The notes below the pieces were generated by a model. The model saw nothing but the letters and a program-made list of their open reading frames with translations. It was not told where the DNA came from and did not search any database. The translations under genes were made by a program, and so were the position numbers. From positions 1-64,000 of the forward strand of contig JAPEVC010000034.1 of assembly GCA_027946555.1 (NCBI GenBank): a stretch of DNA of 64,000 nt, given 5' to 3'. Origin of the DNA: Gnomoniopsis sp. IMI 355080. Taxonomy: Eukaryota > Ascomycota > Sordariomycetes > Diaporthales > Gnomoniaceae. The first letter of the stretch is position 1; each line of letters starts with the position of its first letter. Positions 42,575 to 54,125 of this stretch are shown piece after piece.

Positions 42575-44558
42575 TCACTTGGGCGGAGGCCCCTGGATGA
42601 GTAGACTGAAAGCCCCCATCAACTTATCAAAGACCTCCGGCTTGCCAGCAGCCATTTGCTCCAGAATGGTTCGCCGCCCCGTTCCACTCTCATCCGAACC
42701 GCTGACCGCGTGTGATACGTCCTCCTTACCGTCGACACCAGCGTAGTACACCATGGCCGTGCCACCAGGTTCTCCAGAGTAGGGCAGGAAAGGCTCCTTT
42801 CCGTAGGCGAACGAGATCATGTCCGCAGCCATCTTTTCCGCACAGGCCCGCTGGCCGTCGCCAAGGAATTCATTGTAGTTCCCAAGCAAAGTTGCCGTGT
42901 CGAACGCATGGCTGCCGTGCCCCTGCCAGGGACCATCCCATGGGTTGGGCATGTTGAAATGCGCCAGGTAGGCCTTGGTATTGAGTCGGGATGCTGTTCC
43001 GGCCCAAGCTTTCGCGGTCAATTTGGCTCCCAGAGCAAAAACAGTATCGTTGATGAAGTTGAGTATAGGAAGCCTGTCATCCTTGGATTCGTCGACGCTG
43101 TAGCCCTCCAGGATAGTGGTTACCTTTGCTGCATCGTCCGGAAAGACGGCCTCGAGAGACCTCTTCAGAGCCACAGCAAGGTTGTCAGAGCGACCTGCTA
43201 GAGCAGTGATACCTATGATCATGCCGTCCATCTGAGCATCACCCATTAGGATGGTCTTGCACCAGTTCACGCCAGGGTAGAGCGACTCTAAAGAGTTCAC
43301 ATCGGCAAGGCTAGCGTACTATGAAGGCGAATCAGCGGAATTCTAGAGCCCAGTGTCGAGAATTTTGGGCAAATTGGCCAGGGTTTTGAAGAGTTAGTGC
43401 GGGCCATCGCCGCAAGGATATTGGATGCTTACGGATGGTGAAGACTTGACTATGTCCCCGTCGATAACGGCAGCCAGAGGCAATGGGACGCCCAACAATT
43501 TGGCCGACAAGTCCTGAGCTGGTGTGGAAAGAAGAGCTTTGACTTGCTCGGCCGGCTGAAGCTTATCCAGACCAAGTACACTTGTGACGATGCCAAAGGC
43601 AATCTCAGCCACATGGAGAGGTAGCGGTTGAATAAGAGGACTACCACCCAAGCCAGCCAATTGGCCAAAAAGAGGCTCAGTGGACTGCAGGTGTAAGAAG
43701 CCAGCCGCTGTCGGGACTGTCAGTACAGATGGCAGGTGCACATATTCCGCCTGAGCCTAGGTTTAGGGACTAACCAGCACCAGCACTGCTTCCATAAAAA
43801 GTAACCCTGCTCGGATCTCCTCCAAATCCTGCAATATGCTTTTGGACCCAGCGCAGCCCGAGCTTCTGGTCGTCAAGACCGTTGTTGGGCTTGAAACCAG
43901 CATCCCTTAAGGCTGAAGATGTCAAGAAGCCAAACGGGCCGAGACGATAGCTGTTGAGATCTCACCCATCAGCAAGATCCCGGCCAGTCAGAGTGTGCAG
44001 CCTTGTTCAAATCACACTCACTTTATCCCCACGGCAATGATCGGTTGTCCAAGTTTCCCGCTCTGTGCAACGAGGGACGCCAAATCGTACTGCGGCCAAT
44101 TTGCACTGCCCGTCACGTAACCACCTCCGTGCATGAAGACGATCACGGGCAGCGGCCCGGGCGCGCTGCTTCGACTTTCAGCCGAGGGCACGGACACGTT
44201 GAGGGTCAGGCATTCTGTGTCACTGAATTTGTACTCCGGGTGAGGAAGAGAATGCTGGAAGAGCAGATGCTCGGTGTCACAATTCTTCGGATCAGCTAGT
44301 GGAAGAGGTCTACCTCGTGAGTCGTTGTATGTCAGCCACTGACTTCTTGCCGTCTCCTCTGGGGTAAGACATGTCACTTCACCAGACTTGCCCTAGTGCA
44401 GTTGCATCGACCGGAGCGTGAGGCTTTTCAACCAGCACACCTCTGGCAAATGCGTTGGCTAGCTTGGCGTACTGTATTCCTAGATACTGTTCGACTCCTG
44501 GATGATGCGAAGGCCGGATACCTTGGAGTTGGCCAAGGGATGTATGATTCAGAGCCAT
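42575..44558 (-). CDS. type-B carboxylesterase/lipase family protein with one extra base near the 5' end
   Basis: Exons in transcript order: 44022-44558, 43775-43950, 43433-43707, 42575-43318 (introns 71, 67, 114 nt). The sum is one base over a multiple of three. The frame from the ATG at 44558 ends at a TGA shortly after 44390, whereas the rest reads from TCLTPEETARSQW onward. Dropping one G of the GGG at about 44391-44393 gives a continuous 576-residue protein. Features: CLTLNVSVPS, oxyanion-hole VIVFMHGGGYV, the nucleophile elbow VTFYGSSAGA (Ser at about residue 235, GSSAG where many have GESAG), and WDGPWQGHGSHAFD with the catalytic His near the end. No signal peptide, so probably intracellular. 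It hydrolyses carboxylic esters; substrate unknown. An alternative ATG downstream would lack the first 55 residues. Confidence 0.75.
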
Positions 44559-46455
44559 CGCGATAATGTCCCTAGTCAGGACTTTCCGATAGACAAATTC
44601 TAGAAGTGGCGTCGAAGTCTTAGATTTCTGTCAGACAATATGACTGTTCAATGACAATGTGTATAAACGCGTAGCAGACGGTACAAGATATATGCAGGAA
44701 GTTTATTAAGGTAATGATATTCTGAAGCGCTGTACTCGGGAACTCGGGTGGTAGAGAGGCCCCCCGGGTTGGCAATCATGCCCTACAATGGCCGGCCAAG
44801 CAGTGGTGAATGCGGGGATCGGAAGGGGAAACACAGCGCTATACTCGGCAATCTTGCATTTTGAGGAGAGATGCTGCCCAAAAGTTCAAAACAGGCCTAT
44901 ATCAATCTGAGGAGGCGGAATTCGCAAATGCTCTTTGATGAATACATTGTATACTTGTTCCAATGTTCAATTTGAATAGACAAATACGTTAATTTCAACC
45001 ACAGCCGTAGGTGAGACTTTGCCTGTACCCGGTTGGCAACGGAGGCGTTTTCAAGTCCTGATGTGGGGAACATCTTATTCCCGACCTTTTGGAGCTTAAC
45101 AAGACAACCAATATGAGCATAAATGGCGGGACTCATATATCAATGCGTAGATTTTCAGAAGGAAGCCTGCAGTGGGTTGGTGGTTTTTTGCCGGCCATGA
45201 TTTGCATGATGTGGATGGGAAATTTACCTAGGTACCTAGGTATGTAGGTAGGTAGGGACATGGAAATGTAGGCAGGATTGAATCGGCTGTCGGCTTCTGG
45301 GGCATAACAAATTGTCTTGCAATCTTGCAGCAGATTAGATCAAACCCAGTTCATATTGTGCTTGCTCCTCTTGATTCACTTCTGACCTCATGGAACTTTC
45401 GAACTCATTTGCATTCGGCTTTCAGTACATATAGTGAAGTACCACCTGGTAAAGAACTCATTAAAAAGGTTTGAGGTAATTAGCTGGAATATCCAATCTG
45501 AGACTTTGCCAAACAGCCACGAATTGTATACATGGATCGTGATGGGCATCATGTTACCTCTTAGTACAAAAATTAAAGTTTATAAAGAAAACTGGAATAA
45601 GTGTACAGATCGAAAGTCAAAGACGGGAAGGAGATCACTTAGCAAGTGGAAGACTGACTACTGCAACGAGATTGTCTCTTTTCTATAATCATCTGGAAAA
45701 TCAGCATGCTGGAAGATGCTGTTTTCGAGCTGCTACCTACCTATCAGATTATTGACCTCGGTCAATTGTCCATGTACTCCAGAAGACAATCTTGCCAAAG
45801 CTTAACAACTCAACAACTTTTGACTAAATTACTGTCATTTATGGAGTGTATTCTCTTTTACCTAGGTGGCTGATACAAGAGAAGATTCATCTGGTACTAT
45901 GACTTGTAATGATTGTCATGGTATGAGAAATTGTGGCATGCGGACAATTAGACAGGGGGCCAGGAGGCAGTCATTTGGAAAGATCAATTCCTTACGGGAT
46001 GCTCACTAGTAGTATGGAGTTATCATGACACAATCATTACGGCTCGGCTAGACTACAGTCTATTTTTGTCTTCATATCATTTCCAAGACATGCATTAGAT
46101 TGTTCTCAGCCCTGGAGTTCGTATCATTCCAAGGGCTGCAGGTCGTCATTTCAATTCTCGACCCACTCTTACGTACGCATTTAAAGAAAAACAGGCCCTT
46201 GTGACGCGTCAGAATTAATCCTATGGCTTTCAAGTAACTTTGTAAGATGCATTCAATTGACACACCATTCAACATGGGATTCGACTCTTCAACAGCCCCC
46301 AAGAGATGACGGTAAGGATTCAACTTGTGTACCTTTCCCAACGAAAGTCACTTGCCAATTGTGGACTTTACAGCATGCTGATAATGCGCAGATTGACCAT
46401 ATTCGGCGACTGTAGTACTTGAGAAAAGAGAAACACAAAGCACCAATTACCTACT
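44559..46455. other. spacer with ACCTAGGT repeat
   Basis: No gene supported in 1.9 kb. A palindromic array is at 45225-45256 and a single ACCTAGGT at about 45860. An 84-codon plus-strand frame (45434-45688) is AT-rich and motif-free. Confidence 0.35.
45225..45256. repeat. ACCTAGGT palindrome array
   Basis: Two tandem ACCTAGGT palindromes followed by TATGTAGGTAGGTAGGG. Same organisation as the 31.66-kb array. Confidence 0.8.
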
Positions 46456-47352
46456 ATGGCTTTACCTCACGAAATGGGGACCTTGTTTCCACAAGCCTAC
46501 CTGACAAAGGTCCCGGGAAATGTGCGGCGTCGAGAAGTGCGCCTTGCCGAAACACACGGCTCAAACAGCAGCAATGGATTCCCGCCAGAACTTCTCGATC
46601 TTGACGCTAGACTCATAATCCACGAAGACGAGGTCCTTTACTTCGACTACGGAGCTGTGAGACTTGGACGGAAACCGGAGCCTGATGACCCTAGTCAGCC
46701 CACACCCATTTGCGTCGGCTTTGGCTTCTTGCCGGACTGGTCCTTTACCATGAGTGAACGCGGTCTTCCCGATATCGCGCCTACGCGCCTCGTGTCGAAA
46801 TCTGCCAGGCTCGAGTCTGATGAAGGCGAGAAGGCAAGTCACAGTGTGCTCGGCCTGGTCTACAAACTGCAACTGGCCGGGCAGCCGTCCACCAAACGCT
46901 CGATATTTCAGAAAAAGACGCCAATAGACGTCAAAGATCTAAAGTACGCAACTTCAAAGGACTGGGATGCCATAATTCATTTTCACGACAAGCACAAGGT
47001 GTTGAAGCAGACGAAAGCATATATACACTTGTTTGACGGCGGAATTGGCCACAAGTACCAAAAGGATGGCACCGTGGTGCCATTTCGCACTCCGGAATGG
47101 CCTGTCAAGATGGTGATTCACATAGACCCGCCCAGGGTCCCAACAAGGAGAGCTAAAGACCAGCCCCTTAAGGCAGTAGAACGGCGCCTTCAAGGAGAGT
47201 GGGTAGCGAGAGAGCTCAAGAAGTGGGCAAAAGATGTCGCCCTACCAAAAGCCTACGTTGATGAGGTTTTGCAAGATTGGATTCTTGCAGATCCGGGGAC
47301 TGAAATCAAAACATCAGGAGGCGGACTCAAGAAGTTCCTTGGGTTCGAATAA
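46456..47352 (+). CDS. hypothetical protein
   Basis: Intronless frame of 298 residues with an ATG at 46456. No signal peptide or membrane segment. Notable stretches are VLYFDYGAVRLGRKPEPDDP, ICVGFGFLPDWSFTMSERGL, and a basic Trp/Lys-rich C-terminus (WVARELKKWAKDVALPKAYV, KKFLGFE). It resembles an uncharacterised family found in ascomycetes, but I cannot name a domain. Codon use and composition look like those of ordinary genes in the window. Convergent with the neighbouring MFS gene, 117 bp apart. Confidence 0.75.
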   Translation: MALPHEMGTLFPQAYLTKVPGNVRRREVRLAETHGSNSSNGFPPELLDLDARLIIHEDEVLYFDYGAVRLGRKPEPDDPSQPTPICVGFGFLPDWSFTMSERGLPDIAPTRLVSKSARLESDEGEKASHSVLGLVYKLQLAGQPSTKRSIFQKKTPIDVKDLKYATSKDWDAIIHFHDKHKVLKQTKAYIHLFDGGIGHKYQKDGTVVPFRTPEWPVKMVIHIDPPRVPTRRAKDQPLKAVERRLQGEWVARELKKWAKDVALPKAYVDEVLQDWILADPGTEIKTSGGGLKKFLGFE

Positions 47353-47469
47353 AGTGTAACAAGAGCAAGTACGAGCCGAACGACCAGCCGTACCGACCCT
47401 CGCGATTCTCACATGTGGCTTTTCATTCTGACTAGGAGATCATGTCTCTCTTAACATGTTTGTGCAGAG

Positions 47470-49242
47470 CTATACTTTCACCTTCCAGCCCCCTCCGACC
47501 CTCCTCGTCCTCACCACCCTTGCTGCGAGCATGAAGCATGCGCCACAGAGCATCACGCCACCCGCGTATGCCTGCGCACCATAGTACGCGCCTCCACACC
47601 TTGTAATGAGCGCACCCGCAATTGGCGGCCCCGTGAGCGTCGCAAAGCTATTGATCGTAAACACCATCCCCATGCGCGTGCCAGACTTGCGCAGGTCGGT
47701 CGTAAGGCTGCTTAGTCCGGCGGGGAACAAGGACTGAATCCCGCCAGCCGCGATGCCGAAGAAGACCGTCCACGCATAAAGCCCGCCGGGGCTGGACACG
47801 GCAATCCAAGTGAGTTGGCAGATGCCTGCGATGAGAGCGGTGGGGATGAAGATGTTGATGGCTCCGTATCTGTCTGCGAGGTGGTTGGGGACAAGCCGAC
47901 CGATAATGCCGATACCATTCAGAAGGAGGAGGAGATTGAGAGAGTCGGTATATGAGAGGCCGATAATGTCGCGCGAGAACGAAGCTATGTAGTAGAAGGC
48001 GAAATAGACGCCGAGGAAACACTGAATGAAGCCAGATTTAGTCAACTGATTTTGAATCTTACAGTACATGGGTAGGCCTTACCATGAAACTGCCTGCAGC
48101 ATAGAAAGTGTACTCGAGCTCTTTGAAAGCAGCCCATTCTACCAAGGCACCCGATCTTCTCGGAGGGACTCTAGTCTTCAATCCCAGATTTGCCAGAAGC
48201 AATCCCGCCAGTTGGACAAAACCAATGGCACGTATTGTCCAACCGAAACCGACAGTTGGCAACAACTGGCGCGCCATGGCTGGAAAAATCAACCCGCCCG
48301 TAGCACTACCGCAGGCAGTCATGCCAATGGCCAGCCCGCGCTTTTTGCTAAAATACGTAGAGACTGTAGCCATTGCGGGACAGAAGAGGCAGCCATTTCC
48401 AATCCCCATGCAGACTCCTTGCGCGAGGAAAAGCTGCCAGTATGCGGTGCAGACGCTGGTAGTGAATATGCCGAGCATCTGGAAGGTGGTGCCGAGAATG
48501 AAGATAGGGCGGAAATAGCCCGCGTCTGTAAGGCGGCCTGTGAAGGTGCCTATGAAGAAGAGGAGAAAGACTTGAATAGAGCCAATCCATGCGATGGTGG
48601 AGGGTGGGAGATCGAGGGCGGTGGAATAGTACGTCTGAAATAGACCAAAAGAGTTGATGTAACCCCTGTATATAATATCAGTCTTGAAGCTTGTTTATTG
48701 AACCGGCTGATGTGCGGTATCGCGGCCACATCTTTAACCTACCATGTGTTCAAGATAACAAGATGGCCAGAGGCAACTAGAGTATAGTATAGTATCAGCA
48801 TGTTGTGAGGCATTGTGGCATCGCCTTGTATTCAAGAGCGAGCCTGGCCTTAAGAATGAAGCAACTCACCCGCCATCCAAGCTTTCTTCCCACCGTCTGG
48901 CGGCGGTCCCGGGTTCCAGCTCGACTTTGTGGACGTGCGGCTGATGACCCTCTCGATTGCGCCAGCAATTCCATCACGGCCGCTTACGCTTCGCCTTGGG
49001 TGGTCGCCTGTCTTCCAAGGCTCGGTGCGCCCGGTCGTATCATGAATCCCGTCCTCATCCAATTGCACGCCCGGCAGAGCTTGGGAATTCGAGTCTCGCG
49101 TCCTGGTGCTCGCGAGGGCCTCGCCTCCACTAGACTCTTGCTTTTCTAGATCAATGTCACCCCTTGCCGATGCTTTATGGCTACCCGATATTTCTTCCGC
49201 GTCGCTTCGTGTGTCTGTCGACGAGGCTGAAGATTGAGACAT
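47470..49242 (-). CDS. MFS transporter, monocarboxylate transporter-like (MCT/MCH type)
   Basis: Four exons in transcript order: 48870-49242, 48743-48776, 48083-48665, 47470-48021; introns 93, 77, 61 nt; 513 residues. A long hydrophilic Ser/Asp/Glu-rich N-terminus (about 115 residues) precedes PPPDGGKKAWMA, the classic entry motif of fungal MCT-like proteins, then VASGHLVILNTWGYINSFG. Further landmarks: YYSTALDLPPSTIAWIGSIQ, FTGRLTDAGYFRP, the repeat-3/4 YFSKKRGLAIGMTACGSATG, and LVPNHLADRYGAINIFIP in the second half. Such proteins are proton-coupled or riboflavin/monocarboxylate-type carriers; many are of unknown substrate. The 34-nt second exon is unusually small but keeps the frame. Confidence 0.87.
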
Positions 49243-50235
49243 ATTCTCTTGTCTAACGCATTAACTTCCCCAAATGTATCAAGGCTTCTCTAGTAGAAAA
49301 TGGCAAAACGAAGAATGGAGCACAGAGCACTGGCGCCAAATCACACAAGGCGTGCATCATGTTTCAATAATTCTATGGTTGTCAAGACTGAATGCCACAG
49401 GTAAAGATGTAATTAACAGTTAACAAGGAGTCATGTCAAGCGTCCTCGCCGATATCCGGGTCTTCGTGACGCACCGTACAACGGAGCGGTCACTGGCACC
49501 CTGTCTCATCGTGGCAACTTGTCCCGATCGGTCTGTCACACGCCCTAGCGCGGGGCAGTAACAGGTGTATAACCGCGCATTCATATCTGAAAGCCGAGCC
49601 CGAGAAACGCTGTTCTTGCCGCGTAGAGTTATTCCCGGCGACGACCACTTGTAAACAGAGACAATACTGCGGAGAAGGCCAAGATTACCGAAACCCCATC
49701 AGACGGCGGGCCTTAGCCTTACCGTGCCGGAACATACCGACGTCGGCGCGCTGGCTAGCGCTCCGTGTATGTAGGACGCTGGCCTGTCGAGCAGCACCTC
49801 GACGATTGGCCACGGAGGATACTTCATGTATTGTTTGCGCCCAACGTCTAGTCAATGTTGGTGGTCCATGCCATTCTCCAGTCACAAGGTTGGTGTTAGG
49901 ATAATTGGTGATAAATTGCTTCATTCCTTCCTATGGCAAGGGCACACCTCAGCACAAGTCAAAAAATCACTTCCATCACACATACTGTGACCACTTCCAC
50001 CCTTCCATATCATTACCATCACACCCATTTCAGTCATCCTCCCAAAGTACATTAACTAAAGTGAAAGTCAAAGATTGAAAATTACAGCAATTGCATCTTC
50101 ACACACGTGAGATGGCTTCCAAAACAAGAACATCAGCAACAAGTATCTCGGGTATGCCAGAAGAATGAAGACCCCCGCCGCGGCTCATCAAACAAGGAAA
50201 AGCCGGCACTTCAATATGGCGATATGGCAATGAGA
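49243..50235. other. spacer
   Basis: No gene supported. A minus-strand 79-codon frame (49685-49924) has no motif. Confidence 0.35.
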
Positions 50236-53200
50236 TTAAGGCAGGGCATCAAGACCACGGTTCTGGCCATGACGGCGACCGCGCTTGGGGACAAAGTCCC
50301 GAATACCAGAACGGCAGACAGTAGCCTCACAAGAGGGGTCAGTCCAGGTGATAGTTGGGTCGTCAGCCCACCAGGCTTGTGGTTGACCATCAGCAGTGAC
50401 GTCGATCAGGATGGAGATGAGATTGGTCAAGCCGGTGGAGGCGTCTGCACTGATGAATTGTAGCTCGCATTCTTTCTGTGCAGAGCAGGCTCGGGTGCTG
50501 AAGGTGTGAGATGCAACGGTGACGATCGCCTGACTGTCAGAATCCCACGCGAGACCAGTGATGTTGAAGTCACAGCTGGCTTCAGTAGACGCACAACCAG
50601 CACGGAGACTAGTAAAGTCAAATCGGAAGCATGGATTGGTGGAGAGGCTGCCAACACCAATCTCTGCGGCGTCAGAGTCCTTTGTCGAGGGTGAGAAATG
50701 GACCATTAATTCGCCAGATGACGCCTTATATGGGCATACAGAAGAATCGAAGACCCTGAATCCCTCAGACCAGGTGAAACGGTGATAGGGGTTGTACATG
50801 GGAACAGGCGACATATCATTCACATTGCTTCCAGGTGCCAACTGGACGTTGGGTGTCGACAGGTCATCAAACTGTGATAATGGTAAGTAAGGTAATGAAA
50901 TGGAAGCTATCAGGGGTCAAACTCACATCAAACACGACCTCGCTCTTGTCAGCATCGTTACCGCAGAGAGCTGTTGACGCAGGCGACGCTGTCGTAGCTC
51001 GTGCCTTAATGTCCGGTGCGGACCGCGACACGAGAGTGATGATAGTGGTCAGGGTGCTTAAAGATGCGCCTGGGACGCCAGTGGGAGATGGCAGACCGAG
51101 AGCGGTGTTCAGTGGGTCTGCGTTGCCTTGTGGTTGTGCACCCACGGTTTGACCTTGGCCTTGAGATCTGCTCTGGGGAGTTTGAGATTGACCCTGACCA
51201 CCCTGAGACTGACCTTGTCCACCTTGAGACTGTCCACCCTGAGACCTGCTCTGGCTGCCTTGCGATTGACCTTGACCCCCTTGGGACTGGGGTGGCGATG
51301 TTTGAGCGGGTGCGGATTGCGACTGACCTTGACCACCCTGGGACTGAGGAGGCGGCGTTTGAGCCGGTGCAGATTGTGATTGACCTTGTCCTCCTTGGCT
51401 CGGGGCTGCCTGGCTCTTGGAAGGACCACCTTGGCTTGGAGCACTCTGACCCCCTTGGCCGCCCTGGCTCGGGGCACCTTGACCACCTTGACCACCCTGT
51501 GATGGTGCGGATTGAACTGAACCAGACTGCTCTGGTCCGGCTGTTTGATTTGTTGTCGGGGCAGGAGTGGTCACGTTCGCAGAAGGAGACCCAGTCGGTG
51601 CACCTTGGCCACCCTGTCCGCCTTGTCCACCCTGTCCGCCCTGCCCACCTTGGCTTGGTGCAGGAGTGGTCACATTCGCAGAAGGAGATCCGGTCGGTGC
51701 ACCTTGGCCACCCTGTCCGCCCTGCCCACCTTGGCTTGGGATAGAAGTGGTCATATTCGCAGAAGGAGATCCAGTCGGTGCACCTTGGCCACCCTGTCCG
51801 CCCTGTCCGCCCTGTCCGCCCTGGCTTGGAGAGGGTTGGCCACCGGTAGTAGTCTGGTTGGATGAAGGAGCAGGGACTGTGCCATTGACGGAGGGAGTAG
51901 GTCCAACTGGAGAGACGAAGTCAGTACGGGTCGGACCATCAGTAGGAAGCTCAGTAAAGATAGTGGAGTCCGTGGGCACCGAGAATCCAGTAACGGAGGT
52001 CAAACTTGGGTCCAAGCTGGAGATTAAGATGGAGGACAGTCCTGAAGTCATGCGGGAGGTGATGGGTAACGTACCATTTCCAGAAGTAGTCTGATTGGCC
52101 GGAGGAGAGATAGGGGCTGTACCATTTGTAGGAGGCGTCGGAGACGCGCCACCCTGACCATGGGTAGGGGAAGCAGTGACATTACCTGGAGAAGTACCAT
52201 TTGTCGGCAGAGGCAGGGCCAAAGTCGTAGAACTCAGAGGAACAATCACACTGGCAGTGACCGAGCTTGTGCTATTGGTAGGGGCTGGTGGAGCTTGGGT
52301 CTCAGATCCGGATGGGGGTGGAGGAGCCACAGTTCCGTTGGTAGTTGGGGCTGGTGGGACTTCCGTAGGAGAGGGAGGCAGCTCCGTTGGGGCGGGAGGC
52401 AATTCCGTCGGTGGCGGGGGAGTTTCCGTGGGAGAGCCTGGGACGGGGGCAACCAAGGTTGTGGAATTGACGGGAACAATGATGCTCGTTGCCACAGGGG
52501 TACCATTGACAAAAATGGTCGTGACGCCGGGTGTGATGGCTGGAGAAGACTCGATTGGCGCTCCGGTGGCATTGCCTGTGGGAACGTTGCTGGTGATGTT
52601 CTCAAGAGGCGGAGTGAACGTATAGCCTGAAGTGAATGGAATCGGGGTGATGGTCGTTACAAAAGGAGTGGTGATGTTGGGGAACGGTGGTAGAGGCGAA
52701 GTCCCCTCAACCGTGATTGTGTTCACTGCTGTCACTGTCGAGACTGGGACGTACGATGTACCGACACCTGCAAGAGGAGTGTAGGTGTACATGGTCGTCA
52801 TCGTCATCGTCGTCAAGGCGAATCCATCAGGATCAAGAATCGTGTATGTCATAACGACATCAGACACCGTTGGAGCAGGTGGAGTCAACGAGACCTCCGT
52901 GCCGCCAGAAGAGACAGTTGTGGTCATAGTGATGATGGACACTGGAGTGGGTACAGGCGTCAAAGGTGTTTCACTCGCTGCCTCAGTGGCCGTGATGGTG
53001 AGAACTGTGGGGCTTTCACCAGGTAGAGCAGGCAAGGTGACCCTGAAGACCGTGTGACTCACACCTGCAGAGATAGAGGCTACAGGAGGGGAAAGGGTCG
53101 CCGAGGCATAGGGAGTGATCGCAACCGGTGAAGAGGTGATGGTGGACAAGCCACCAAGACTGCTACTTGGGACTGTGACAGTTCCAAGAGTCAAGGTGAA

Positions 53201-54125
53201 GCTGGCAGTGCTCAACGAACGAGAGGCCTCTGGGGTGGATGTCGAACTGGGCACAGAGATCGCCGTGGACGAGGCTACTGGGGCCATCCCAGAGCTCAAA
53301 GTCTCGATGACAGTGAAGGTGCTTGTCTCAACAACCTGTGGGCTGACTCCAGAAGTGATTGTCGTGGTCAAAATGAAGGTGGATACAGCCTCAACTGGAG
53401 CAGACGCTACTGTCGAAAGATCGGTTGGCTTGGCCGAAATCACATCAGTGCAATCGACTGCACCAGGACACAGCCGAGTGACGGTCAGGGTACCCGTGAA
53501 AGGGAGACCAGAAGGACCCTCGGAGACAGTGAAAGTCTCAACAGTGACGATGCTGCTGGCCTCCGAGACGCCGGAAGCCGAGACTAACAGGGTGTCAGAA
53601 ATTCATCGAAATTCAATGGTTCAGTGATGAGAGAGGCCTCAGGTCAATTGAAGGAATCCACTTACCACTGGAGGAGACAGGTGAGCCAACAGACGAGGTT
53701 CTGGTGACAGAGGGGACAGATGAGGCAGACTGTGCATAGGAAGTGACAATGACACCAGGGGATTCAGACTCGGGGAGAATAGTGGAGGTGGACATGACAT
53801 GAGTCTCGGTGCTGGTGCTGACTACTGTAACGCTGGATGCCTCAGGAGGAAAGACGGTGATGAAGACTGTCTCTGTGACTGAGGCAGAACATGTGGTCTC
53901 GACATGGCTGAGCAGTAGGAAACAGTCAGTACTTGGTTACGCTCACTCCGGCCAAGGTGTCGTGTGATCATGGGCCAGGACACTCCAGAGAGCGATAAGA
54001 AACTCAATCGATATGGGACTTGTGCAGACAGATGAAGGGCCAAAGACTTACGCGAAAGGTCGTGTCTGAGCAGCCGACAGCGAGGCCAGGGCCGCGAGGG
54101 CACCCAACTTCGCACAAATTCGCAT
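50236..54125 (-). CDS. large mucin-like wall/surface protein with Gln-Gly repeats and a DUF7371-like C-terminal domain
   Basis: Four exons in transcript order: 54052-54125, 53666-53907, 50927-53583, 50236-50871; introns 144, 82, 55 nt; 1202 residues. Signal peptide MRICAKLGALAALASLSAAQ. Residues 25 to about 680 are Ser/Thr/Pro/Val-rich with many TTITS- and VSTVT-like tandem motifs typical of heavily O-glycosylated proteins, plus N-glycosylation sites NGT. Residues about 685-916 consist of QGGQGG and SQGG repeats with APTGSPSAN spacers. The last 210 residues form a globular domain with FDDLSTPN, YNPYHRFTWSEGFRVF, CRSG and six or more Cys, matching the domain at the end of many fungal extracellular Ser/Thr-rich proteins (DUF7371-like). 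No GPI signal: it ends in a basic tail. Probably secreted and cell-wall associated or adhesive. Confidence 0.85.
51150..51845. repeat. minisatellite coding for Gln-Gly-Gly repeats
   Basis: GC-rich imperfect repeats of 9 bp (coding QGG) with a longer unit of about 90-100 bp (QGGQGG plus APTGSPSANVTT) repeated three times at 51570-51800. They lie within the mucin-like gene, and repeat number is likely to vary between strains. Confidence 0.85.

Noticed and set aside
51064..52630. Long plus-strand frames opposite the mucin-like gene
   Set aside because: GC-rich repeats open all frames; only the minus strand gives signal peptide, glycosylation motifs and a conserved C-terminal domain.
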